The notes beneath the pieces are model-generated. The model did not search any database, was not told the origin of the DNA, and worked only from the letters and a program-made list of their open reading frames with translations. Positions 15,328 through 22,085 of a stretch of 27,499 nucleotides of DNA are shown here, in pieces. Source of the stretch: JBEVMS01 sp040508515 (GTDB lineage: Bacteria; Pseudomonadota; Gammaproteobacteria; Xanthomonadales; Rhodanobacteraceae). The stretch's first letter is position 1. Each line of letters opens with the position of its first letter. A program made the position numbers and the translations under genes. The DNA lies in contig JBEVMS010000278.1 in NCBI GenBank assembly GCA_040508515.1, positions 1 to 27,499 of the forward strand. Direction: 5' to 3'.

Positions 15328-15699
15328 GCGATTGGCGCGTCGCCAATCGTTGCCAACGGATCGACGCCGAGTGAGTACGGTTAGTGGCACAGAGCGTCCT
15401 ACCATGGCGGCGGCGGTCAGGCCGGCCCAGCGATGATTGTGTAAATCATTTTACGTCTTAGAATGAAATTGTCAGTTAAACCAACGATTTATTCTTGGCT
15501 TAAGGTGGTTGCCTAAAAGGGTTTGCCAACCGCCGGGGGCGAAAGCATAACCGCTCGCGCTTTGGGTTTGCTAAGGGCTTCTGCAGCCGGTTTGCTGACG
15601 CGACAAATTTATGCGTTATACATTTTTTTGACGCAAAGAAAGGAGGTCGAAAGGGGCTGGGCTTTACCGTGCGCTACCTTTTAGCGGAGCATCAATGGC
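15328..15699. other. Divergent regulatory region between export operon and HAD phosphatase gene
   Basis: About 370 bases without a gene if the operon starts at 15327. The left half has the AT-rich palindromes. The right half has a candidate plus-strand promoter: TTGCTG at 15592-15597 and a TATACAT-like -10 at 15617-15623, with a long 19-base spacer. A strong Shine-Dalgarno sequence (AAAGGAGGT, ending 15646) follows but has no ATG or GTG at the right distance; the nearest GTG is at 15669. I see no RNA gene or repeat element here. Confidence 0.4.
15433..15454. promoter_or_regulatory. Overlapping palindromes upstream of the export operon
   Basis: ATGATT-N5-AATCAT (15433-15449) is a perfect 6-5-6 inverted repeat. 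It overlaps a second one, GTAAA-TCAT-TTTAC (15441-15454). Both lie in an AT-rich pocket before the outer-membrane channel gene (28 bases before the ATG at 15405). The geometry fits an operator for a dimeric repressor of the TetR, MarR or LysR type, or a response regulator. No such one-component regulator gene lies directly next to the operon. Confidence 0.45.
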
Positions 15700-16392
15700 G
15701 TGACCTCGTGGAGCATCCTTTGCGATTTCGATGGCACCATCTCCGTGGAAGATGTGATCGATTCCTTGCTGGACCGCTTCGGCCGCCCCGGTTGGGAGGC
15801 CCTGGAGCAGGATTGGCGCGCCGGTAAGATCGGCTCGCGTGAATGCATGTCGGGGCAGGTTTCGCTGCTTGACATGAGCCGGGCCGAACTCGATCGTCAT
15901 CTGGACACCTTGTGGATCGATCATGCGTTCCCCGCCTTCGTGGCGAAGACGCGTGAACTCAATACGCCGATGCGCATCGTCAGCGACGGCTTGGATCACG
16001 CCATCCACGCGATTCTGGGCCGTTACGGGCTGGACGGCTTGCCGCTGGCGGCCAATCGGTTGTCGTCGATTTCGGCGCGTGGTTGGCAGTTGGATTCGCC
16101 TTATCAGGCCGACGGTTGCCGCAGCGGCACCTGCAAGTGCGCGTGTGTAACTCAGGCCCGCGCCAGCGGCGCCAAGACCTTGTTGATCGGCGATGGCGCC
16201 TCGGATTTCTGCGCCGCTGATCGGGTCGATTTCGTGTTCGCCAAGAACCGTCTGATCGAACACTGCCGCGCGGCGGGCATTCCCTATGTGGCGATCACCG
16301 GCTTCGAAGACGCGATCGAATTGCTGCCCGAGCTGCTGGCCGGTCGCCTGACCGAGCGTGCCGCGACCAAGCCCTTGCTTTCTCTCTCCTGA
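15700..16392 (+). CDS. HAD-IB phosphatase, MtnX-like
   Basis: A 230-residue cytoplasmic phosphatase of the haloacid dehalogenase superfamily, subclass IB. Motif I is DFDGT (residues 9-13, nucleophile Asp9), motif II RIVSDG (95-97), motif IV GDGASD (164-169), and AKNRL follows as in MtnX. A cysteine cluster, CRSGTCKCAC (140-149), sits where MtnX relatives carry their CxxCK loop. MtnX acts in methionine salvage on 2-hydroxy-3-keto-5-methylthiopentenyl-1-phosphate; other members are phosphoserine- or sugar-phosphatase-like, so the substrate is open. The start is GTG at 15700 with GGAG at 15686-15689; the nearby ATG at 15695 closes after two codons. It lies 26 bases before the aminotransferase, as one transcription unit. 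Confidence 0.85.
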   Translation: MTSWSILCDFDGTISVEDVIDSLLDRFGRPGWEALEQDWRAGKIGSRECMSGQVSLLDMSRAELDRHLDTLWIDHAFPAFVAKTRELNTPMRIVSDGLDHAIHAILGRYGLDGLPLAANRLSSISARGWQLDSPYQADGCRSGTCKCACVTQARASGAKTLLIGDGASDFCAADRVDFVFAKNRLIEHCRAAGIPYVAITGFEDAIELLPELLAGRLTERAATKPLLSLS

Positions 16393-16418
16393 ACCCGACG
16401 ATTTACGGATCAGAATCC

Positions 16419-17825
16419 ATGAATGCTTTTGACAAGAACACCGGCACGGTGATCGACGACGCTCAACTGTTGGCCGACGAGGCCAAGTACAGCTCCTTCG
16501 GCGACACCGTGCATTACGTCGATCCACCGAAGATCTTCCGCCACGCCGAAGGCAGCTTCATCTACGACAGCGCCAACGTGCCGTTCCTCGACCTGCAGAT
16601 GTGGTACTCGGCGGTTAACTTCGGCTACGGCAACAAGCGTCTCAACGATGTGCTGAAGAACCAGATCGATCTGCTGCCGCAGGTCGCCAGCCAGTATTTG
16701 CACCAGTCCCGCATCGAGCTGGCCAAGACCATCGCGGTCGACGCCAAGCAGAAGTTCGGTCTGGACGGTCGTGTGCACTTCAACGTCGGCGGCGCGCAGG
16801 CGGTGGAGGATTCGCTCAAACTGGTGCGTAACTTCAAAAATGGCAAGAGCTTGATGTTCGCCTTCGAGGGCGGCTATCACGGTCGTACCTTGGGTGCGTC
16901 GTCGATCACCTCCAGCTACCGCTACCGCCGCCGTTTTGGTCACTTCGGCGAGCGCGCGATGTTCCTGCCGTTCCCGTACCCGTTCCGTCGCCCCAAGGGC
17001 ATGACGCCGGAGGAATACTCGGACGCGTGCGTGCATCAGTTCGAGCGCTTGTTCGAGACCGAATACAACGGCGTGTGGGATCCCAAGACCAACCAGGCCG
17101 AATACGCCGCGTTCTACGTCGAGCCGATCCAGGGCACCGGCGGCTACGTGCTGCCGCCGCGCAATTTCTTCAAGGGCCTGAAGCGGGTGCTGGACAAGTA
17201 CGGCATCTTGATGGTGGTCGACGAAATCCAGATGGGTTTCTGGCGCACCGGCAAGCTGTGGTCGATCGAACATTTCGGCGTGACCCCGGACGTGGTGGTG
17301 TTCGGCAAGGCGCTGACCAATGGGCTCAATCCGCTGTCCGGCCTGTGGGCGCGCGAGGAATTGATCAACCCGACGATCTTCCCGCCCGGCTCCACGCACA
17401 GCACCTTCAACTCCAATCCGCTGGGCACGTCGCTGGGCCTGGAAGTGATAAAGATGGGTTACGAGCTCGATTACGAGCGCACGGTGGCCGAAAAGGGCGC
17501 ACACTTCCTGGACGCGCTGAAGGACTTGCAGAAGCGCCACAAGGAAATCGGCGACGTCGACGGTCTGGGCTTGGCGCTGCGCGCCGAGATCTGCACCGAC
17601 GACGGCTTCACCCCGAACAAGGCGCTGCTGGATAAGATGGTCGATATCGGCCTGGCCGGCGATCTGCAGCACAACGGCAAGAAGATCGGTCTGGTGCTGG
17701 ATGTCGGCGGTTGGTACAAGAACGTGATCACTTTCGCCCCCTCGCTGGACATCAGTCACGAGGAAATCGACCTGGCGATCGCGCTGCTCGACCAGTTGAT
17801 CAGCAAGGCGAAGAACGCGATGTAA
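16419..17825 (+). CDS. Class III PLP-dependent aminotransferase
   Basis: A 468-residue aminotransferase of the ornithine/GABA/4-aminobutyrate family (fold type I, class III). PLP-phosphate contact NVGGAQAVEDSLK (about 122-134), aromatic stacking segment FEGGYHGRTLG (149-159), cofactor Asp268 in VVDEIQMGFWRTG, Schiff-base Lys297 in FGKALTNG, and STHSTFNSNPLG after it. The N-terminal 40 residues are longer than in GABA aminotransferase. Family members move an omega-amino group to 2-oxoglutarate or pyruvate, or act as epimerases. The partner HAD phosphatase suggests a product or substrate carrying phosphate, but this is inference. A strong terminator follows. Confidence 0.9.
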   Translation: MNAFDKNTGTVIDDAQLLADEAKYSSFGDTVHYVDPPKIFRHAEGSFIYDSANVPFLDLQMWYSAVNFGYGNKRLNDVLKNQIDLLPQVASQYLHQSRIELAKTIAVDAKQKFGLDGRVHFNVGGAQAVEDSLKLVRNFKNGKSLMFAFEGGYHGRTLGASSITSSYRYRRRFGHFGERAMFLPFPYPFRRPKGMTPEEYSDACVHQFERLFETEYNGVWDPKTNQAEYAAFYVEPIQGTGGYVLPPRNFFKGLKRVLDKYGILMVVDEIQMGFWRTGKLWSIEHFGVTPDVVVFGKALTNGLNPLSGLWAREELINPTIFPPGSTHSTFNSNPLGTSLGLEVIKMGYELDYERTVAEKGAHFLDALKDLQKRHKEIGDVDGLGLALRAEICTDDGFTPNKALLDKMVDIGLAGDLQHNGKKIGLVLDVGGWYKNVITFAPSLDISHEEIDLAIALLDQLISKAKNAM

Positions 17826-17831
17826 TGAGTA

Positions 17832-17855
17832 GGATGGACGTAAAGACGTCCATCC
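17832..17855. repeat. Perfect 10-base inverted repeat after the aminotransferase gene
   Basis: GGATGGACGT (17832-17841), loop AAAG, ACGTCCATCC (17846-17855), seven bases after the stop. There is no T tract, and a genuine terminator lies 55 bases further on. The form, a compact perfect hairpin right after a gene, resembles REP-type dispersed elements. I see no second copy in this window, so a repeat-family assignment cannot be supported here. Confidence 0.5.
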
Positions 17856-17910
17856 CATCAGGTTTGATGGTTTATTGTCGATTGGTTCCCGTGCAGGGGA
17901 TGCTGACATC

Positions 17911-17940
17911 ACGGCGGCGCTTAGGCGCTGCCGTTTTTTT
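17911..17940 (+). terminator. Intrinsic terminator of the HAD-aminotransferase unit
   Basis: Ten-base stem ACGGCGGCGC (17911-17920) with GCGCTGCCGT, loop TTAG, one G-T wobble, followed by seven T (17934-17940). It stops plus-strand transcription before the convergent sensor-kinase gene, whose stop is at 17967. Confidence 0.9.
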
Positions 17941-17966
17941 GGCTGGGCTGGCGATCACAAAGCGCA

Positions 17967-19400
17967 TTAATGGGGGCCGTCAGCCAGCGGGAAATGCACT
18001 TCCACCCGCAATCCACCATGGCTGCCACTGAGGTAGCGCACGCTGGCGCGGTGACGCTCGGCGATCCCGCGCACGATCGCCAGTCCTAAGCCGGTGCCGT
18101 CCTCCGTGTTGCCGGGCACGCGGAAAAAACGCTCACCCAGGCGTGGCAGGAAGGTCGGTGATACGCCGGGGCCGTTGTCTTCTACGCTTAGGCGCACACC
18201 GTTGGCGCTGGCGCGATTCACCCCCACGGTGACCATCGAACCGCGCCCGGCGTAACGCAGGCAGTTGTCGATCAGGTTGTCCAGCAGCTCCTGCAAGGTC
18301 AGCGCGTCGGCAAGCACCCACAGTGGTTGCGAGGAACCTTCGTAGCCCAGGTCGATGCCACTGGCCAGCGCTTCATGCACGCGTGCCGAAACGGTGTCCG
18401 GCGCCAGCTTGCCGAGGTCGACCGGCTTCAATGTGTCGCTGTCGTTATGCAGCGACTGCGCGCGGGTCAACGCCAGTAATTGGCCCGAAGTGCGCGTGGC
18501 GCGTCCGGTCAGGCGTTCGATATGGCCTAGCGCATCGTCGAGGGTTTCGGGGCGACGGTCTTTCTGCGCGCGTTCGGCGTGCACGCGCAGACCGGCCAAC
18601 GGCGTGCGCAACTGGTGCGCGGCATCGGCGATGAAGCGCTCTTGCAATGACAGCATGCCGCGCAGTCGGGCGAACAAGTCGTCGATGGTGCGGGTCAGTG
18701 GCAGGATTTCCTCTGGCACGTCCGCGTCGCCGACCGGGGCCAGATCGTGCTCGCGCTGGGCCAGACGCTCGGTCAACGGCTCCAGTTCGCGCAGGCCGCG
18801 GCTGACGCCAAACCAAACCAGCGCGAGCACGCTCAGCAGCAGCACACCCTGCGCGGGAATGGTAAGCAGCAGGATTTCGCGTGCCACTTCGTGACGATCG
18901 CGCAAGGTTTCGGCCACGGTGAGAATCAGCTGGTCATTGCTGTCGTGCGGGTTGACGATCACCATGCTGGCCGCGCGTACCTGGCGCCGCCCCAGCAGGG
19001 TGCTGTAAATCACCGGTGGTTGAGTGACGCCGGGCAGGCGTGGCGGTAGTGGAATATTGTCGCTACCCACTTGCGGTCCGTAGCGTGCACTGCGCACGCT
19101 GAAATAATTGCGCCCATCCGGATCGTATTCGAGCAAAAAACGCGCTTGGCTGGACACGGTGGTGGTGCTGTTGGAGCTGTCGCTGTTGAGTAATTGCGCC
19201 AGCGTCAGTGCGGTGTCGGAGAGGTCGCGGTCGTGGACGTGGTTGGAGTAGAGCAGGGCACCGCTGTAGGTCAGCGCAGCATCGCCCAGTAGGACCAGGG
19301 TGAGCGGGATCAGCAGAAACGCCAGCAAGCGGCGGCGCAGGCTGCGCCGGCCGCTCGTGCGTCGGTAATGCAATCGTCTCCAACGGCTGTCGGTTTTCAT
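17967..19400 (-). CDS. Two-component sensor histidine kinase (TctE/QseC-like)
   Basis: A 477-residue inner-membrane kinase. The Arg-rich N-terminus precedes helix 1 (about residues 25-48). A periplasmic sensor of about 125 residues (TctE/2CSK-type, with LLEYDPDGRNYFSVRSARYG) follows, then helix 2 (about 176-199) and a HAMP-like linker. The dimerisation helix carries the phospho-acceptor His262 in FIADAAHQLRTPLAGL. The ATPase domain has N (LLDNLIDNCLRYA), G1 (VEDNGPGV) and G2 (GTGLGLAIV) boxes. It is complete. Its ATG overlaps the stop of the response regulator gene (ATGA, 19397-19400). Signal unknown; relatives sense tricarboxylates, metals or host catecholamines. Confidence 0.93.
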   Translation of the reverse strand: MKTDSRWRRLHYRRTSGRRSLRRRLLAFLLIPLTLVLLGDAALTYSGALLYSNHVHDRDLSDTALTLAQLLNSDSSNSTTTVSSQARFLLEYDPDGRNYFSVRSARYGPQVGSDNIPLPPRLPGVTQPPVIYSTLLGRRQVRAASMVIVNPHDSNDQLILTVAETLRDRHEVAREILLLTIPAQGVLLLSVLALVWFGVSRGLRELEPLTERLAQREHDLAPVGDADVPEEILPLTRTIDDLFARLRGMLSLQERFIADAAHQLRTPLAGLRVHAERAQKDRRPETLDDALGHIERLTGRATRTSGQLLALTRAQSLHNDSDTLKPVDLGKLAPDTVSARVHEALASGIDLGYEGSSQPLWVLADALTLQELLDNLIDNCLRYAGRGSMVTVGVNRASANGVRLSVEDNGPGVSPTFLPRLGERFFRVPGNTEDGTGLGLAIVRGIAERHRASVRYLSGSHGGLRVEVHFPLADGPH

Positions 19401-20077
19401 GCGTCGTCCGCGCTGGCCTCTTCGAGCAGATAGCCCAGCCCGCGAATGGTGCGCACCTGAGTTCCGGAGCCGTGCAGCTTGCGCCGCAGGCGGTGAATAG
19501 CGATATCCAGCCCGTTGTCGGTCAGTTCTTCATCCCAACTGCACAGCGCCTCGATCAATTGGGCGCGACTGGTGACGCGATCGGGGCGTGCGGCCAGCGC
19601 TTCGAGTAAGCCAAATTCACGCGCGGTCAGCTCCAGCGCTTCCTGGCCGACCCAGGCGCGATGTCCCGGCATATCCAGCCGCAGTTGGCCGATGATCAGT
19701 TCCGGTGCGCCGTGCGCGTTGTAGCGACGCAGCAGGGCGCGCACACGCGCCTCGAACTCAGCCAGCGCGAAGGGTTTCACCATGTAATCGTCGGCACCCA
19801 AGTCGAGTACCCGCACGCGTTCTTGCAGGCCTTCGCGTGCGGTGATCACCAGCACTGGCAGGTCGCCACCACGCTTGCGCAGGCGTTGCAGTACATCGCT
19901 GCCGTCCAGCGCCGGCATGCCCAGATCGAGCACCAGCAGGTCGTATGGCGTGTCGCGCAGCGCCACGTCGGCGCGGTTGCCGTCGGCGACATGGTCGACC
20001 GCGTGGCCGCCCTGGCGTAGCGCGGCGCAGACGCCCGCGGCAATCGCCTGATCGTCTTCAGCTACGAGTATGCGCAT
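19397..20077 (-). CDS. OmpR/PhoB-type response regulator (TctD/QseB-like)
   Basis: A 226-residue regulator partnered with the kinase directly downstream. The receiver domain has acidic residues at positions 8-9 (AEDD), phospho-acceptor Asp51 in LLVLDLGMP, and Lys101 in MVKPFALAEF. The C-terminal winged helix (LTAREFGLLEALAARPDRVT... IHRLRRKLHG... IRGLGYLLE) is OmpR-like. It is the first gene of the pair. A perfect dyad 43 bases upstream (20120-20136) may be its own binding site. Target genes are not evident in the window, though the export operon is one possibility to test. Confidence 0.94.
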   Translation of the reverse strand: MRILVAEDDQAIAAGVCAALRQGGHAVDHVADGNRADVALRDTPYDLLVLDLGMPALDGSDVLQRLRKRGGDLPVLVITAREGLQERVRVLDLGADDYMVKPFALAEFEARVRALLRRYNAHGAPELIIGQLRLDMPGHRAWVGQEALELTAREFGLLEALAARPDRVTSRAQLIEALCSWDEELTDNGLDIAIHRLRRKLHGSGTQVRTIRGLGYLLEEASADDA

Positions 20078-20424
20078 GCTTTGGCTCCTGGCAGGTGAGT
20101 GCGCGATTAGTTAGTGGCGCGATCACAGCGTGATCGGTGGTTCTCAAGGTTGCCGATGGGCCGTGCGTGGCTGCGTCGGCCAGCACAGCCGCGTCATGCT
20201 CGCATGAAATGCGGGTGGCACCGATAGTTGCCGCGACGGCTTTGAGGCAGTTATCTGGTGGGTCGCATGGTCCATCGACTGCGTTGCCGACGGCCTACGG
20301 GCGTGGCCGGTGATTTTGCTTACTGCCACCCGCGGCTGAGTGGTGAAGGCACTGATCACCATCGCGATGGGGGCGCGCCGCTAGATAGGGGTGACGATGT
20401 TGCGTCGAGGCGGGTTGACCGTCT
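20078..20424. other. 347-base gap without a recognised gene
   Basis: Between the response regulator and the acetyltransferase. It contains the dyad at 20120-20136 and a small CGCAT/ATGCG hairpin near 20200. A short minus-strand open frame (20144-20362) has no family resemblance, no ribosome site and odd composition, so I do not call it. No tRNA, IS remnant or terminator with a T tract is visible. Confidence 0.5.
20120..20136. promoter_or_regulatory. Dyad upstream of the two-component genes
   Basis: CGATCAC-AGC-GTGATCG is a perfect seven-base inverted repeat with a three-base centre, 43 bases upstream of the response regulator ATG. It could be a regulator operator or a small hairpin. OmpR-type proteins usually prefer direct repeats, so autoregulation through this site is uncertain. 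Confidence 0.35.
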
Positions 20425-20964
20425 TCACGCGTAAGCGCGGCGATGTTGGCGTTGCGGCGGGTAGTAGGCGAACACGTGGTTGTGGCTGCCGAGGAAATCC
20501 ATGTCTTCGATATGCTCGCCGCCCAGTCGCTCGGCCACCCGGTCGGAGGCGTCGTTGCCAAAGCGCACCAGGCTGATCACCCGCGGTGCGTGCAACTGTT
20601 CCCAGGCGAACGCCAAGACCGCGTTGCCCGCCTCGGTGGCGTAGCCTTGATGCCGGTGCTGTGGTTTGAGCATCCAGCCCAATTCCAGCGCGGGCCAGCC
20701 TTCGGGGTTCATCAATCCGGCGCGGCCGATGAACTCGCCGCTGTCTTTGAGTTCCAACGCCCACATGCCGCAGCCGCAGAGCTGCCAGTGTCCCAGCAGC
20801 ATGGCCAGCGAGCGCCAAGCCGTAGGGCGGTCCAGCGGCTGACCATCGCCCAGCCAGCGCGTGCTGTCCGGGTCAGCCAGCATTGCGGCATATTGGTCGA
20901 AGTGACGTTCGGTGAACGCCGTCAGGCGCAGACGCGCCGTTTCAAGGGTTGGGATAGGGTGCAT
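20425..20964 (-). CDS. GNAT acetyltransferase, RimJ/RimL type
   Basis: A 179-residue acetyltransferase beginning LETARLRLTAFTERHFDQYA, the usual RimJ/RimL/SpeG-like opening. The acetyl-CoA loop is HRHQGYATEAGNAVLAFAWE, and a C-terminal VAERLGGEHIEDMDFLGSHNHVFAY segment follows. RimJ/RimL relatives acetylate N-terminal amines of proteins, antibiotics or polyamines; the substrate here is unknown. It follows the SET-domain gene after a 2-base gap, so the two are probably translated from one mRNA. Confidence 0.88.
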   Translation of the reverse strand: MHPIPTLETARLRLTAFTERHFDQYAAMLADPDSTRWLGDGQPLDRPTAWRSLAMLLGHWQLCGCGMWALELKDSGEFIGRAGLMNPEGWPALELGWMLKPQHRHQGYATEAGNAVLAFAWEQLHAPRVISLVRFGNDASDRVAERLGGEHIEDMDFLGSHNHVFAYYPPQRQHRRAYA

Positions 20965-20966
20965 AG

Positions 20967-21443
20967 TCAGCTGACGTGGATGCCACCGAGCAGGGCGGCC
21001 AGGGCGTGGGTACTGTGCGCCAGACTCTCTGGCCAGGGCAAGCCGACGATTCTCTCACCTGTGGCGGTGTCAAGAAAGTCTTCGGCGTGGCCCGGCGGCA
21101 GCAAGTGTCGGTAATCGATAGTGATTTCCGTGTCTTGGGGCAAGTCGCTGAGAGCGAACACGAAGCCCAGATGCCACAGGCCGTTGGGCGTAAAACTGTG
21201 GTTGATGTAGCACTCGTCCGGCCAGTCAGGCGACAAGGTATAGCGGTCCTCGAACCAGCGGGCACTGGCGTGGAACTGCGCGGCCAGTGAGGGGTCGGCC
21301 AGGATATCGGCATGCCGGTAGGTGCATGTGATGGCGTCCGGCGCGGTGATCACGCTACCGGCGCGCACCGCCTCGTTCAGGTACAGCCCCTGGCCGGCAC
21401 CGGTGATGGCGGAGGCGGCGATGCGGTAGCGCGGAAGGATCAT
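20967..21443 (-). CDS. Small SET-domain protein (putative lysine methyltransferase)
   Basis: A 158-residue stand-alone SET domain. GAGQGLYLNEAVRAGSVIT (residues 15-33) is the N-SET strand pair. CYINHSFTPNG (NHS at 81-83) matches the SAM-binding NHS/C motif. LPQDTEITIDYRHL (Tyr111) supplies the catalytic tyrosine. No pre-SET or post-SET cysteine cluster is present. Bacterial SET proteins of this size methylate protein lysines, but their targets are mostly unknown. It is placed 2 bases before an acetyltransferase gene and behind a stem-loop that separates it from comEA. Confidence 0.85.
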   Translation of the reverse strand: MILPRYRIAASAITGAGQGLYLNEAVRAGSVITAPDAITCTYRHADILADPSLAAQFHASARWFEDRYTLSPDWPDECYINHSFTPNGLWHLGFVFALSDLPQDTEITIDYRHLLPPGHAEDFLDTATGERIVGLPWPESLAHSTHALAALLGGIHVS

Positions 21444-21482
21444 GAGGGCGCAGCGGCGGAATGGGCCGCGAGTGTAGCGCCA

Positions 21483-21513
21483 GCCGGCACGGCAAGCTAA
21501 TCGCCGTGCCGGC
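21483..21513. terminator. 11-base perfect stem-loop between comEA-like and SET genes
   Basis: GCCGGCACGGC (21483-21493) pairs perfectly with GCCGTGCCGGC (21503-21513) around a nine-base loop. It lies 8 bases after the comEA-like stop on the minus strand. No T run follows, so it may attenuate rather than fully end transcription into the SET gene, or protect the upstream mRNA. Confidence 0.5.
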
Positions 21514-21521
21514 GCCCGGCA

Positions 21522-21866
21522 TCAATGGTTGGCGCTGACCGGTTTGGCGGCGGTCTTGGCGGGTTTGGCGCTGACGGCTTTGCCGCTGTCGCCTTTGCCG
21601 CTGTCGCCTTGCAGCAGAATCGCGCTGCGGTTGCGCTCCAGCGTGGCGGCGCCGATGCCCTTGATCTGGTGCAGGTCGTCGACGCTCTTGAACGGGCCAT
21701 GTGCCTCCCGATACGCGACAATCGCCGCCGCCTTGCTGGGGCCGATGCCATCGAGCGATTGCGCGATGGTGGCGGCATCGGCTTTGTTGATGTTGACCGG
21801 GGTGGCGGCGAAGACCGGCAGCGCCAGTCCCAGCAGGGCTCCCAAAAGAATCGACAGACGAATCAT
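21522..21866 (-). CDS. ComEA-like helix-hairpin-helix protein, exported
   Basis: A 114-residue protein with a signal peptide (MIRLSILLGALLGLALPVFAA) and two helix-hairpin-helix elements: VNINKADAATIAQSLDGIGP and VDDLHQIKGIGAATLERN. This is the DNA-binding unit of periplasmic ComEA, which pulls incoming DNA through the outer membrane during transformation. The C-terminal tail is low-complexity Lys/Ala/Ser and contains GDSGK twice. The start at 21866 is supported by AGGGAGA seven bases upstream; the frame runs on to 21902 but lacks a site there. The family also includes general DNA-binding proteins, so a competence role needs the other com/pil genes. Confidence 0.9.
   Translation of the reverse strand: MIRLSILLGALLGLALPVFAATPVNINKADAATIAQSLDGIGPSKAAAIVAYREAHGPFKSVDDLHQIKGIGAATLERNRSAILLQGDSGKGDSGKAVSAKPAKTAAKPVSANH
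21579..21608. repeat. 15-base tandem duplication in the comEA-like tail
   Basis: TTTGCCGCTGTCGCC occurs twice in direct tandem (21579-21593 and 21594-21608) with no mismatch. It encodes the duplicated GDSGK. The unit keeps the frame, so copy-number change would only lengthen or shorten the tail. Confidence 0.8.
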
Positions 21867-22046
21867 TGCAATGTCTCCCTGAAATGTTATGAGGCGGACC
21901 ACTCGCCCGCCTGGTCACTTTGCGCAGTGCGTGAGCGTTTGGCAGTCGGTCTAGCGCGCGCGGCTGGTGCGTCGGTGGCGGCCATTGCAGTAGGCGTCCA
22001 GCCCTGCACGATGCCGGTGCGTGGCGCGGACCGGCGCGGGTGGCGC

Positions 22047-22055
22047 TGATACAAT
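22047..22055 (+). promoter_or_regulatory. Extended -10 promoter for the M20 peptidase gene
   Basis: TGATACAAT fits an extended -10 (TGnTACAAT). It lies 31 bases before the ATG at 22086 and would give a leader of about 24 bases containing AGGA. There is no good -35, as expected for extended -10 promoters. Confidence 0.5.
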
Positions 22056-22085
22056 CGACATCTTTTCGACCTGCAGGAATCTCCG

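Noticed and set aside
16410..17912. 500-codon open frame on the minus strand, fully antisense to the aminotransferase
   Set aside because: The plus-strand frame has all class III aminotransferase motifs. The antisense frame has no family resemblance and is the mirror of GC-biased codons.
20144..20362. Short minus-strand open frame in the gap after the response regulator
   Set aside because: 72 codons with no ribosome site, no family motif and low-complexity content. Treated as noncoding.
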